This document shows, one piece after another, positions 24,488 through 33,578 of a stretch of 64,000 nucleotides of DNA. The notes beneath the pieces were generated by a model, which was given only the letters and a program-made list of their open reading frames with translations, had not been told where the DNA came from and did no database searches. Numbering within the stretch: position 1 is the stretch's first letter; each line of letters starts with the position of its first letter. The stretch is from NCBI RefSeq assembly GCF_002224675.1, contig NZ_NMPZ01000009.1, positions 62,001 to 126,000 on the forward strand, read 5' to 3'. The DNA comes from Segatella copri (GTDB lineage Bacteria; Bacteroidota; Bacteroidia; Bacteroidales; Bacteroidaceae). The position numbers and the translations under genes were made by a program.

Positions 24488-26661
24488 TAGAAGAGATTCA
24501 CGATACGGTCGATGTCAACCGAAAGTCCCACAGAGAAAGTGCGACCGGTGGTCATCGCCGAACTCCAATAATACTTCTCTGGTGTATAATCGAAGAGATT
24601 ATCTACCGTGAAGTTCAGATTGACGGCATCCAGAAATCGCTGCTGAAGCGTGAACTTCCACAACTGATAACAGCTGTCATGCTTCTCGATGTTCGTATCT
24701 GGAGAGGACAGGTATCTGCCTGACAGAGCGGCATTGATGCGATAGAACGAACAGAGCTGGCGATCGTAGTCGAGACGCCAGGTGGCGGTATGAGGACGAG
24801 GCTGGGAGAACTGGGAATCTACACTTCTGCCACCCATATGGAGATAGCTGTAGTCGAGTTTCACACCTAGTCCCATATCCGAACGGTACTGGGCACTGAA
24901 GTCGATGCCGCTCACCTCTACTCCATCCTCGTTGCAATAACGGGAAGCCACATCCGGCTGACCGGTTCCCGGGGTATAATCGGCATAATCCTCGGTAGTG
25001 ATGCGCTTATCATACTTATTATAATAGCCCATCAGGGTAAGACTATACTGACCGGTCAAGAAACCAGCATTCTTCACCCTGCCGGTATGCTCCAGCGCCA
25101 GGTTGAAGTTGTCGCTCTTCTCCGGCTTCAAATCCGGATTACCGTAAATCATCTGCATGCCTGCCATATCAAAGTTCATATACATCTCCTTGAGGGTTGG
25201 GGCACGGAATCCGCCGGCATAGTTGGCACGGATGGAAAAGCCCTTCCACTTGGTCATCAGAGCCAGACGACTGGTGGTGGCATGCTGGCTGGATGCAGAG
25301 AAGTAATCATGACGAAGACTTGCCACGATGTTCAACCACTGCAAAGGATTGTAATCGAACTGGGCGAAGGCATCGTATGAGTTCTGAGTCTTGGAACCAT
25401 TGTTGGCAAACTGATAGGTGGTGAGATAATCGTTCAGAAAATCAGCACCTGCCGTCAATGTGTTCTTGCCGAAGATATGGGAATAGAGGGCACGGACGGT
25501 GTTCTGACGATTGGTATAATCGTGATCGTGAGTGCGCTCTTTGTTCACGAATCGGGCCTTGTCATACTGGTCAAAGCCGTAAGAAATCTCCAGATTATCA
25601 TTCTCCGAGAGATTCATCACGGTCTTCAGTCCGGCAGAATAATCCTTATAGTGGTCATCGTAGTTGCTGCGATTACTGATACGATTGAAATAGCCGCCAC
25701 GACCAATCAGCTTCACCTTGTTAGAGAGCTTGTAGGTAAGTCGCTCCTTCACATTGAAGGTCTCGCCACCATAGATATGGAGGATGTTGGATTCTGTATC
25801 GAAAGGACTGGTGAGCTGCACCTCATCTGATGTGGTGCGCTGGATGCTGGTCTGCGAATTCCACTTTCCGGCATTGAAGCTGAAGCTTCCGCCGTGACGC
25901 CACTCCTTGTTGAAGTCGTTGTAGCGGGTATTGACATTGGCAGTCCAAGGTTCGCTGTTTTCACGGGAGATGATGTTGATGACTCCAGCTACGGCACTGG
26001 CGCCATAGAGCGCCGAAGCAGCACCTTTCACAATCTCGATACGTCCCACATTATCCAGATTCAATCTGCTGTAATCTACGTTATCCATGGTTTCGCCAGC
26101 CAATCGCTCGCCATCTACAAGGAAGAGCACGGCGTTTCCACCGAAACCATTCATGTTGAGAGAAGTCTCCTGATTCATGGCATAGCCGAATTCCAGACCC
26201 GGCATCTGCTCGGTGAGGAGGTCCTGGATATTGGTAGCATCAGCTATCTTGATATCATTGGCGGTAATCAGACGGGTTACCACAGGAGCATCCTTCAGCG
26301 CCTTCGGAGTTCGGGTAGCGGTAACCACCACCTGATCGAGGGCTGTAGCATCCGGTTGAAGACGAAGGACATGCTGCTCACCTTTTCTCTCATCCGCTTT
26401 CAGTACGAAAGTCTGAGTCTGATAGCCCACAAAGCTCACCTTCACTCTCACCGCTCCCTCCTTGCTGTAAGGAATGCGGAAATATCCGTCTTCATCAGTT
26501 GTTACCCCTCCCTTGGCATTCACCATCTGGACGGTAGCACCCACCAGAGGTGCGCCCGAATCATCGAGCACTCTACCCACGACATCGCCCTGGGTTTCGG
26601 CTTTCAGATTCAGGCACAATCCGCAAAGGATTAGGAATAGTGCGAATATCTTTTGTTTCAT
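24487..26661 (-). CDS. hmuR: TonB-dependent haem/haemoprotein receptor, HmuR-like
   Basis: The 724-residue protein has a signal peptide, a carboxypeptidase-regulatory-like domain (residues 25-105, VVGRVLDDSGAPLVGATV), a plug (about 115-225, GASALYGASAVAGVINII) and a beta-barrel to the C-terminal phenylalanine. GGFRAPTLKEM near residue 485 and YGNPDLKPEKS near 505 are the FRAP and NPDL boxes found in haem receptors. It is the last gene of the minus-strand operon that starts with the CobN-like chelatase at 33345. The context fits P. gingivalis HmuR, which imports haem. Specificity for haem rather than another tetrapyrrole is inferred from the operon. Confidence 0.85.
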   Translation of the reverse strand: MKQKIFALFLILCGLCLNLKAETQGDVVGRVLDDSGAPLVGATVQMVNAKGGVTTDEDGYFRIPYSKEGAVRVKVSFVGYQTQTFVLKADERKGEQHVLRLQPDATALDQVVVTATRTPKALKDAPVVTRLITANDIKIADATNIQDLLTEQMPGLEFGYAMNQETSLNMNGFGGNAVLFLVDGERLAGETMDNVDYSRLNLDNVGRIEIVKGAASALYGASAVAGVINIISRENSEPWTANVNTRYNDFNKEWRHGGSFSFNAGKWNSQTSIQRTTSDEVQLTSPFDTESNILHIYGGETFNVKERLTYKLSNKVKLIGRGGYFNRISNRSNYDDHYKDYSAGLKTVMNLSENDNLEISYGFDQYDKARFVNKERTHDHDYTNRQNTVRALYSHIFGKNTLTAGADFLNDYLTTYQFANNGSKTQNSYDAFAQFDYNPLQWLNIVASLRHDYFSASSQHATTSRLALMTKWKGFSIRANYAGGFRAPTLKEMYMNFDMAGMQMIYGNPDLKPEKSDNFNLALEHTGRVKNAGFLTGQYSLTLMGYYNKYDKRITTEDYADYTPGTGQPDVASRYCNEDGVEVSGIDFSAQYRSDMGLGVKLDYSYLHMGGRSVDSQFSQPRPHTATWRLDYDRQLCSFYRINAALSGRYLSSPDTNIEKHDSCYQLWKFTLQQRFLDAVNLNFTVDNLFDYTPEKYYWSSAMTTGRTFSVGLSVDIDRIVNLF

Positions 26662-26696
26662 CGAGTTATATCAAAGCTTATCCTGAAACAATCTTC

Positions 26697-27176
26697 TTAT
26701 TTTGTACAAACAAACTTACCAATCATTGGCATAGGCATCTTGCCATACTGCACAGAATAGTTGACGGTCAGGGTTTTGTCCTTCAATGTACCCTGCAAAG
26801 TAACAGTGTACTTCTTCTCTGCACCATTCACGGTAATAGTACCTGCATAGTTCTCCTGAGCGAATGCATAAGCACCGTTAGAACCGGAAACCTTTACAGC
26901 AGGAACCTCCAGAGCAGGAAGAGCCATCATACCCTCTCCGCAAGCTGGCAATGTAACCTTGACTGTAGCATCATCTACCGCCTCAATCTTCATGGTAAGA
27001 TTCTCGTATGTAGAAGCCTGACCCATTACGGTCATATCCAGGCTGCCGGTGTATGTACCAGCAATCTCCTTGGCAGCTGCCACTGTATCATCATCATCAC
27101 TGCTGCAAGAGCTGAATGCTACACACATAGAAACCAAAGCCAACATCATGGCCATCATTGTCTTAAACTTTTTCAT
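26697..27176 (-). CDS. Calycin-like beta-barrel lipoprotein, probable haem-operon partner
   Basis: The 159-residue protein has a lipoprotein signal with lipobox VAFSSC (Cys about 24), then an acidic SDDDD segment, as is usual for surface-exposed lipoproteins of this phylum. The rest (EIAGTYTGSLDMTVMG through the repeated beta-strands) matches the calycin-like beta-barrel family. In P. gingivalis the corresponding position is held by the haemophore HmuY. This protein is not clearly an HmuY homologue but may do the same job for the receptor 35 bases downstream. Confidence 0.72.
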   Translation of the reverse strand: MKKFKTMMAMMLALVSMCVAFSSCSSDDDDTVAAAKEIAGTYTGSLDMTVMGQASTYENLTMKIEAVDDATVKVTLPACGEGMMALPALEVPAVKVSGSNGAYAFAQENYAGTITVNGAEKKYTVTLQGTLKDKTLTVNYSVQYGKMPMPMIGKFVCTK

Positions 27177-27221
27177 TTTTCTTTTCTTTTTTATTTAGTT
27201 ACAATAATATTTTCTGTTTGA

Positions 27222-27238
27222 GGGGATTTGCAATCCCC
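27222..27238 (-). other. Intercistronic hairpin between hmuV and the lipoprotein gene
   Basis: GGGGATT and AATCCCC with a 3-base loop, no T tract. A close relative lies at 28918-28934 in the same operon. Probably an RNA processing or stabilising element. Confidence 0.5.
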
Positions 27239-27240
27239 GC

Positions 27241-27585
27241 TTATTTATCTTCCGGAACATAGATGATTTCACCATTCTCCAGCTGGTAAGCGATGCCCAC
27301 CTTCTTTCCCTTGTTGCCAGATTTCTTGCTCTGGTCTTCAGAAGGAGTATAGCGATTGATCTTCTGTCCATCCTTGGTAATGATTTCCATATTCTCCTTG
27401 CCAGGGTTCTTCACCATCGTAAAGTTATCCTTGCTGAACATTTCCGTCATATTATAGCGCGAAACGAGGGCTACCATCAGGGCGAGGGCAAATACCATCG
27501 CCACATCGAAGAGGTTGCTCACTACGCTCATCGGATCATCATCCTCGCCATCATGCGAGAGACGACTTCTACGTCTTTGTCTCAT
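27241..27585 (-). CDS. hmuV: DUF2149 membrane protein, HmuV-like
   Basis: The 114-residue protein has an arginine-rich N-terminus (MRQRRRSRLSHDG), one membrane helix (SNLFDVAMVFALALMVALV) and a periplasmic tail (GKKVGIAYQLENGEIIYVPED). This is the DUF2149 pattern, which occupies an ExbD-like place next to MotA/TolQ/ExbB proteins in Hmu-type operons. It follows hmuU by 23 bases. It likely forms the energising complex with hmuU for the chelatase or the receptor. Confidence 0.8.
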   Translation of the reverse strand: MRQRRRSRLSHDGEDDDPMSVVSNLFDVAMVFALALMVALVSRYNMTEMFSKDNFTMVKNPGKENMEIITKDGQKINRYTPSEDQSKKSGNKGKKVGIAYQLENGEIIYVPEDK

Positions 27586-27608
27586 ATTCTTTTCAAGATG
27601 TTAAGGAG

Positions 27609-28202
27609 TTACTTTTTCTCATCAATCAGGTCTGCCATAAACTCGAGGTTGCTCATATCCTCAGTGTACCAGCGGTTCTTGGTCTGCTTGGTTACAAAAC
27701 CGATGGCTGCAGAGAACAATCCCACTACGGTGGTAGCGAAAGCCACCTGCATATTGTAAGCCATCGAAGCAATATCACCGGTAGAAAGACCAACCAGAGC
27801 TGGACCCATCGGAATCAAGGTACCCATCAAACCGAGCATCGGACCCATCTTCAGAAGAGTAGATGGAAGAGAAAGATCCTTTTCAACAAACTGGGCATAC
27901 TGGTCGAGGATGCGGTTCACCTGCGCCTTGCTCTGGCGGTTATCCACGAGTTTCTTCATATAGGAAACGATGACAGCCTGCTTGTTCTTCGGCAAGCGAT
28001 CGCCCAGGGTATCGATATTATCGAGCGTCAGGGTGTTCATCTGTTCACGAATCTCCGCACCCGACTTGCGCTTTACAAGATACTGTCCGAAGAAACCTCC
28101 GAGGAGCAGCAAGGCTCTGAGGAAGAAGAAAATCAACAAAATAATCACAGGAACTAGCATGCCTGTGGAAATCCAAAACAATACGTCTGATATGTAATTC
28201 AT
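27609..28202 (-). CDS. hmuU: MotA/TolQ/ExbB proton channel family protein, HmuU-like
   Basis: The 197-residue protein has an N-terminal membrane helix (LFWISTGMLVPVIILLIFFFLRA) and the conserved channel region LLKMGPMLGLMGTLIPMGPALVGLSTGD followed by VAFATTVVGLFSAAIGFV. These are the two inner helices of the ExbB/TolQ family. It uses the proton-motive force. The ATG overlaps the stop of hmuT by one base. Confidence 0.88.
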   Translation of the reverse strand: MNYISDVLFWISTGMLVPVIILLIFFFLRALLLLGGFFGQYLVKRKSGAEIREQMNTLTLDNIDTLGDRLPKNKQAVIVSYMKKLVDNRQSKAQVNRILDQYAQFVEKDLSLPSTLLKMGPMLGLMGTLIPMGPALVGLSTGDIASMAYNMQVAFATTVVGLFSAAIGFVTKQTKNRWYTEDMSNLEFMADLIDEKK

Positions 28203-28891
28203 TATACTCTATATTTTTTAATTTGATAATTGTAAATTGCCCATCCTATCGCCATTCCCACGATGACGATGGCGATGACGCCGAGAAGCGAGAGGGCATC
28301 GAAACTGTTGAAGCCTGCCACGGCTGTCCTGCCATTCACCGTACCGATGATGCCCATCAATCCGAGCAGCACCTCTACCAGGAAGAGCAGTTCCAAGCGG
28401 ATTGGTCGCTCCGGCAAAAGCCATCTCAAGCCATAGGTGAATACCGGTATCAAGATCAGCAGCACTACGGCAAGCACCCATGCCACTACCTGGAACGATA
28501 CGCCGGGAAGCAGGAAGATGGTCATCACCAGAACACTGAACAGCACTGGGAAAACCAGCAAACCAGGGAAGTACTTCAGGAAGATGAAGAACATCCATTT
28601 GCGGCGACTCACATGTTCTGAAGTCTTCACATCTACGTGGTGCACACAGAAAAGCATCGTGAGTGCCACGTCGATACTCAGCAGCACCGCCATATCGAGC
28701 ATCAGCTTCTGGTCGGCTATCCAGGCCGCAATCTGCGTCTTCGATTGCTCGATGGCAAATGGCCAGGTCATTCCCACGAAGAAGGCTACGAGCACCGAGA
28801 TGATCATAATCTCCTTCACTCCGTGGAAGGTCTGCTTCAGCACAAAACTGAAGCAAACCAATATCATCATTACTAAAACTAATGTCTCCAC
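28202..28891 (-). CDS. hmuT: Polytopic membrane protein of the haem operon, HmuT-like
   Basis: The 229-residue protein has about six hydrophobic helices (for example LVLVMMILVCFSFVL, LLVFPVLFSVLVMTIFLL and LLGVIAIVIVGMAIGWAIY) and no recognised catalytic motif. It is placed between the CobN-like gene and the ExbB-like gene as in hmuSTUV of P. gingivalis. The name rests on position and topology. Confidence 0.72.
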   Translation of the reverse strand: METLVLVMMILVCFSFVLKQTFHGVKEIMIISVLVAFFVGMTWPFAIEQSKTQIAAWIADQKLMLDMAVLLSIDVALTMLFCVHHVDVKTSEHVSRRKWMFFIFLKYFPGLLVFPVLFSVLVMTIFLLPGVSFQVVAWVLAVVLLILIPVFTYGLRWLLPERPIRLELLFLVEVLLGLMGIIGTVNGRTAVAGFNSFDALSLLGVIAIVIVGMAIGWAIYNYQIKKYRV

Positions 28892-28917
28892 TATTAATAT
28901 TATACTATTTAGTTTAG

Positions 28918-28934
28918 GGGGATATGTTATCCCC
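28918..28934 (-). other. Intercistronic hairpin between hmuS and hmuT
   Basis: GGGGATA and TATCCCC around 3 bases, without a T tract. It is nearly the same element as at 27222-27238. Confidence 0.5.
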
Positions 28935-28938
28935 TTTA

Positions 28939-31900
28939 CTATTCTATCATATTCTTTCTTCTTCTGCGAATCAGGATAGCGAGCATCACGAAAGCAACGA
29001 TGACAATGACACCTACTACGATGCCGCTCACCACTGTGGTGGTCTTCTGGGCATCCTCATTCAGCGTCTCCTTCTTCATCACCATACCCTTGTCGCTGCT
29101 GTTCTTCGCAGCCTCAGCATCGCGGATCTGTTCTACATTCTGCTGATATTCCTTGGCAGAAGCAGCATCGGTCTTGCTGGCGATATAGTTGCGCAGCTTG
29201 GCATTGTCGCAGACGAAACCGGAGCATGAAGGCTTATACTTGTTCACGGTCTCGGTATGAAGCTTGGCAATGTCCTTGAGCTGCTGAGGAGTAGCCTTCC
29301 ACATTCCCTTGCGGGCACTCTCCATCATCACGGCGGTCATCTCCATCAGCGCAGCCGGATTCTGCTTGTCGAAGAACTCCTTGGTTCCGAGATGGTACTT
29401 GTCCTTGACATATACATTATATATCTCGTCCCACATCTCCTTGTCGATAGCCTTAGGCTTCATCACATTCCAGCCGTAGGTATTGGTTACGATTTCTGCG
29501 AATGTGCTGGCACTGCTGGCTCCACCCTTCATCTTCTCCTTGATATAGGCTGGATTGAAGATGGTGGTTCTGCCCTCGATGCCGATAGCCTCCTTCACCT
29601 CCTGCATTCTCATATTGCTATGGTTGCGATAGTCGGCGAGATAAGCATCCGGATCCTTACCGGTTACGTTGCGCACAGCGAGGTTCATACCTCCCATGAA
29701 TTCATATACATGGTCGAGACTCAAGGCACCCCAAGTGTTGCTCTGTCGTGGCTGAACTACCACATCGGTACGGGTCAATGCTGCCTCGAAAGCAGCCTTG
29801 CGCACGGTCTCCCAGTTCTTCTCATCACCGTAGTAGGCACCCATATTGTTCATATAGACCTCGGCAATCTGACTCTCCTTATCCCAGCGGTCGCCTGCGG
29901 TTACCATCTCCTGGATTCCGGTGCCATAGTTGCCGTTTACGCCACCAAACACTCGATACATACTTACCTCGCGTGCCTCCTTTGGCGACATGCCCTTCTC
30001 TACAAGCACTCGTTCCGATTCGGTAACACCAGCTTTCACCAGGTTGTCGTACTTGTCACCCTTGGCATTTGCTGCCATCTCTATCGCCTTGTTGATGAGG
30101 AAGAGACGGGATGCTGCCAGGTCGCGGAGCTGACCGGAAGTCTGAACCACGACATCGATGCGGGGACGGCCCAACTGCTTGGATGGGATGAGACGCAGAT
30201 CGGTAACACGACCGAAAGCATCTCTTACCGGTTCTACACCGAGCATATAGAGAATCTGAGCAATGGTAGCACCCTCTGTTTCGATAAACTCGCTACTCCA
30301 GAGCGTGTAGCTCACCTTACGAGGATATTCACCCTTATGTCGCTCACAATACATCTTGATGGTATTGTCGCAAAGTTCCTTCGCCTTCTCCCAGGCATCC
30401 TCCGAAGGTGTATTCTCCACATTGATGGAGAAGAGATTCCTACCGGTAGGCAGGGTGTTCGGATTCACAATCAGATCACCACCTGGAGATGGAGCGGTAA
30501 AGCCGCCATTCAGGGCATTCATCAGAGAAGACATCTCGTTGAGCGGACTCTGACGGAGCGCCTCCGAATACTTGCCCACATTCTGCAAGGCATGCTCTAC
30601 GGTAGTAATCGCCTGAGCCAGATGAATCTGCTGACGGGTATATTTTGGTGCCTTCGACATCATCATACCCTTATCTTTAGATTTTTTTCCGGTCTGAGAA
30701 GCCTTGCCGGCTTTCGCCATCTTCGCCTTCTTCAGATCCTCCTGATACCATTTCTGGCCCTTCTTGATGGCTTCCATCATCTTGTCAGGGAAGTGACCGG
30801 TCTGCTCCATCTTCTCAAAAGCCTCACGACTCATCTGCGGAATCTTTTTCTTATGAGAAACCTTGGCAGCACGGAGCTCGCTTACCGTACGGTGATCTAC
30901 CTTCTTTGGCTTCGTCTCCTTCGCTCCACCCATCTGGTCTGCCATCTGCATCATCATCTGGATAGGATCCGGAGCTGCCTGCATCGCTTCAACCTTACGT
31001 GCCATCTGGAGTTCGGCAGGAGTGATTCCTACATAACGGCAGATGTATTCATCTGAAACCGAGGCTGAACCCAGAAGCTGGGTCACGGTATTGCGTGCCT
31101 TGCTCAGATAGAGACGGTCGAAAAGCTGCTTATGCTTCTCCACACCCTCCTGAGCACGACCTTTCAGCTTATCTACAGCCAACATTCCGTAGGCAATAGG
31201 ATCTGTAGCCATCGCATAGACACTGGTGCGGATATCATCGTTATCGTATGGCACACCCAGAGTATAGAGCTTGCCGGTAATCTTCTCGTTTGCCAACTCT
31301 TCTGCAAAATTCTCTACTCTCGCAATTTCATCTGCAGAATAAGGCTTGTTCATCTGCTTGGCATCGAGCCCCAGTTCTCGGGCGATTCCCATCTTCACGG
31401 TCAGCGCCTTCACTTTCAGCGACTGTTCGGCAGATGCCTTCTTCTCGTATGACTGGATGGCATCACTCAACTGCTTGTAGGTCTGTCGCAATTCGCTCTC
31501 CTTGAAAGGAGGAGTGAGATAGCTCTGGGTCTGGGCATAGGTGCGGCGCTTGGCAATCATCGCCTCGCCCACATTGCCGATAGTATATATATAAAGATGT
31601 GGAACCACACCAATCAATCGGTCACTCCAGTCGTTGCTGCCGAGTGCCACCTGCTTTCTCGGAGTATATTCCAGCGAACCGTGGGTTCCGAAATGGATGA
31701 GTGCATCGGCACTGAAACCATAACGAGCCCAAAGATAAGAGGCAACATAAGTGTAAGGAGGTGCCTGGTCGGTGCCATGCACAATCTTGAAGGAGTCGCC
31801 TCCCACACCTGCCATCACCTGTGGAAGCAGAGCCACATTACCAAACTGCAGTCTTGCCACCGCCAACTTACCATCATCGGTAGCCATATATTTGCCAGGG

Positions 31901-33345
31901 AAGGAACCATAGAGCTGGTTCATCTCCTTGACCATCTTCTTAGACAAAGCCTTCTGGGTCCATCCGGCAAACTGCTGGGCGGTAACCAGGGCAGGATGTC
32001 CAGACTGGAGGAATTGGGTATAGGCACCCTCGGCATAGGTTCCGAAGACGGCACCCTGAGCCTGGATCATCTTTGCCAGTTCCTGAGGATTGGCTGGCAA
32101 CTTGCCTACATTATATCCTTCATTCTTCAAGCGAACCAGGAGATTGTAGAGCGATGGAACCACTTCCATTCCCGAAGCAGTAAGTGCATTCTGACCCGGA
32201 CCCTTGAAGTAGAAGATGGCGATGCGCTTGCTGCTGTTCTTCTTGTTCTTCAGATTCACATAGCCCTGCACGCTCTCTACGAAACTCTCCATTCTGTCTG
32301 GGATGCCGTAAACCTCCTGCAAGCCCTCCTTGTTGATGCGCTGACCGAAAACCACGTATGGACGGATGGCACCATCAATCTCCGGAGTCACGATGCTCTG
32401 CGACATGAAACCGCCGTTCATTCCCTGCTTGTCGTTCTCCCAATCGGTGGTCAAGCGGTTGATATTAAGGGGTGAGAATAGTGGAATATTCTTCTGCTTC
32501 AGGAACTCAACGAAGTAATCGCCCAGTCTGCCATGCGCCATATTCACTACGGCATTCGCCTGGATGCTGTCGGCATAATGACCGGCGATAAAGCTCTGAA
32601 GCTTATTGATGCGATACACCATGAATCCCTTCTTCTCGAAAGCCTTCTCCATATCAGGAGCCGCACCCATGAAACCAGTAAGCATGATGGTAGGAGCACC
32701 TTCTTTATATAAACCGTTCTTTGCCAGGAAGGCATTGTACTCGCGGATGCTGTTGAAGCCCAGTTCATCGCCCTTTTCATCCTTCGGGTCGAAATGAGTC
32801 AGGAGATAGTCTGGTCGCTCATTCACACGTTCCGGCTCTGGAGCCATGAACTTCTTTCCGTCGATAAACTTGCGGATGTAAGCGAGCATACTCTGATAGT
32901 TCTTCTTGCCGCCGTTCTCGATGTACTGCATCAGATAATCGGCATCGAAGTTATCTACAGATACGATATTGTTGGCTGGGTTGGTAGCTGCATGAGTCAG
33001 GGTTGGCACCTTGTAGGAAGCCTCTTCCAACTGCTTGCGCTGGTTCTCGTCGATTCGGAGGCCCATACCATTCACGATAATCATATCGTAATCATCCAGA
33101 TGATCGAAATCATCGGTCGTGATTTCACTCAGTTTGATCATCGCATTGTCGTTGGCATGCGAAATCTGTCCCAGCGCAATAGCCTGATAGTTGAGGAAAG
33201 CGATGCGGGTAGTACCCACCCAGGCAGAGTAAGCCTTCGCCAAACCTCCCAGAACAATCACAGCCAATAAGGCCAGGAAGATGTATTTCTTTTTAATCTT
33301 TCTAATTTTTCCTAATCCTTTTCTCATATCTATTCCTTTTTTCAT
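28939..33345 (-). CDS. hmuS: CobN-like membrane-anchored chelatase/dechelatase, HmuS-like
   Basis: The 1,468-residue protein belongs to the CobN/magnesium-chelatase large-subunit family; IHFGTHGSLEYTPRKQVAL is a recognisable core motif. Unlike cobaltochelatase CobN it has a membrane helix at each end (residues 20-42, YIFLALLAVIVLGGLAKAY; C-terminal TVVSGIVVGVIVIVAFVML then RRRRKN). That is the HmuS layout, reported to release iron from haem in Bacteroidota. Two in-frame ATGs, 33345 and 33327, lie in a tandem duplication of the ribosome site; either could be used. It is first in the operon. Confidence 0.86.
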   Translation of the reverse strand: MKKGIDMRKGLGKIRKIKKKYIFLALLAVIVLGGLAKAYSAWVGTTRIAFLNYQAIALGQISHANDNAMIKLSEITTDDFDHLDDYDMIIVNGMGLRIDENQRKQLEEASYKVPTLTHAATNPANNIVSVDNFDADYLMQYIENGGKKNYQSMLAYIRKFIDGKKFMAPEPERVNERPDYLLTHFDPKDEKGDELGFNSIREYNAFLAKNGLYKEGAPTIMLTGFMGAAPDMEKAFEKKGFMVYRINKLQSFIAGHYADSIQANAVVNMAHGRLGDYFVEFLKQKNIPLFSPLNINRLTTDWENDKQGMNGGFMSQSIVTPEIDGAIRPYVVFGQRINKEGLQEVYGIPDRMESFVESVQGYVNLKNKKNSSKRIAIFYFKGPGQNALTASGMEVVPSLYNLLVRLKNEGYNVGKLPANPQELAKMIQAQGAVFGTYAEGAYTQFLQSGHPALVTAQQFAGWTQKALSKKMVKEMNQLYGSFPGKYMATDDGKLAVARLQFGNVALLPQVMAGVGGDSFKIVHGTDQAPPYTYVASYLWARYGFSADALIHFGTHGSLEYTPRKQVALGSNDWSDRLIGVVPHLYIYTIGNVGEAMIAKRRTYAQTQSYLTPPFKESELRQTYKQLSDAIQSYEKKASAEQSLKVKALTVKMGIARELGLDAKQMNKPYSADEIARVENFAEELANEKITGKLYTLGVPYDNDDIRTSVYAMATDPIAYGMLAVDKLKGRAQEGVEKHKQLFDRLYLSKARNTVTQLLGSASVSDEYICRYVGITPAELQMARKVEAMQAAPDPIQMMMQMADQMGGAKETKPKKVDHRTVSELRAAKVSHKKKIPQMSREAFEKMEQTGHFPDKMMEAIKKGQKWYQEDLKKAKMAKAGKASQTGKKSKDKGMMMSKAPKYTRQQIHLAQAITTVEHALQNVGKYSEALRQSPLNEMSSLMNALNGGFTAPSPGGDLIVNPNTLPTGRNLFSINVENTPSEDAWEKAKELCDNTIKMYCERHKGEYPRKVSYTLWSSEFIETEGATIAQILYMLGVEPVRDAFGRVTDLRLIPSKQLGRPRIDVVVQTSGQLRDLAASRLFLINKAIEMAANAKGDKYDNLVKAGVTESERVLVEKGMSPKEAREVSMYRVFGGVNGNYGTGIQEMVTAGDRWDKESQIAEVYMNNMGAYYGDEKNWETVRKAAFEAALTRTDVVVQPRQSNTWGALSLDHVYEFMGGMNLAVRNVTGKDPDAYLADYRNHSNMRMQEVKEAIGIEGRTTIFNPAYIKEKMKGGASSASTFAEIVTNTYGWNVMKPKAIDKEMWDEIYNVYVKDKYHLGTKEFFDKQNPAALMEMTAVMMESARKGMWKATPQQLKDIAKLHTETVNKYKPSCSGFVCDNAKLRNYIASKTDAASAKEYQQNVEQIRDAEAAKNSSDKGMVMKKETLNEDAQKTTTVVSGIVVGVIVIVAFVMLAILIRRRRKNMIE

Positions 33346-33367
33346 ATCTATTCCTTTTATCGGGCTG

Positions 33368-33410
33368 CAAAGGTATAGCTTATTTAGAATTTGTACAATA
33401 CCTAGAAATT
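33368..33410 (-). promoter_or_regulatory. Promoter of the haem operon with upstream motif
   Basis: Minus-strand -7 box TACCTTTG (33368-33375), 20-base spacer, TTG as -33 element, and directly upstream the motif ATTTCTAGGTATTG (33397-33410). The same motif, ATTTTTAGGTATTG, overlaps the -33 element of the flavodoxin promoter. Confidence 0.65.
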
Positions 33411-33539
33411 GTGATTTTCACATTTTTTATACTTAGAAGTTGGTATCAGATTGAAAGGCTTTGCTTTCAATGTACCAACAAATAAGTAGTCTTTTTATGG
33501 TTTTACGGAGTTTAGTTTGGTAGTTTCACATAAAAGCCG

Positions 33540-33547
33540 TAACTTTG
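33540..33547 (+). promoter_or_regulatory. Promoter -7 box of the tricorn-like protease gene
   Basis: TAACTTTG with TTG at 33517-33519 (20-base spacing), 31 bases upstream of the ATG. Confidence 0.6.
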
Positions 33548-33578
33548 CAACATAAAATCAAACAGAAACTTTATAATA

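Noticed and set aside
29257..31056. A 599-codon plus-strand frame inside hmuS
   Set aside because: Antisense to the CobN-like coding frame, with leucine/histidine-rich composition typical of shadow frames.
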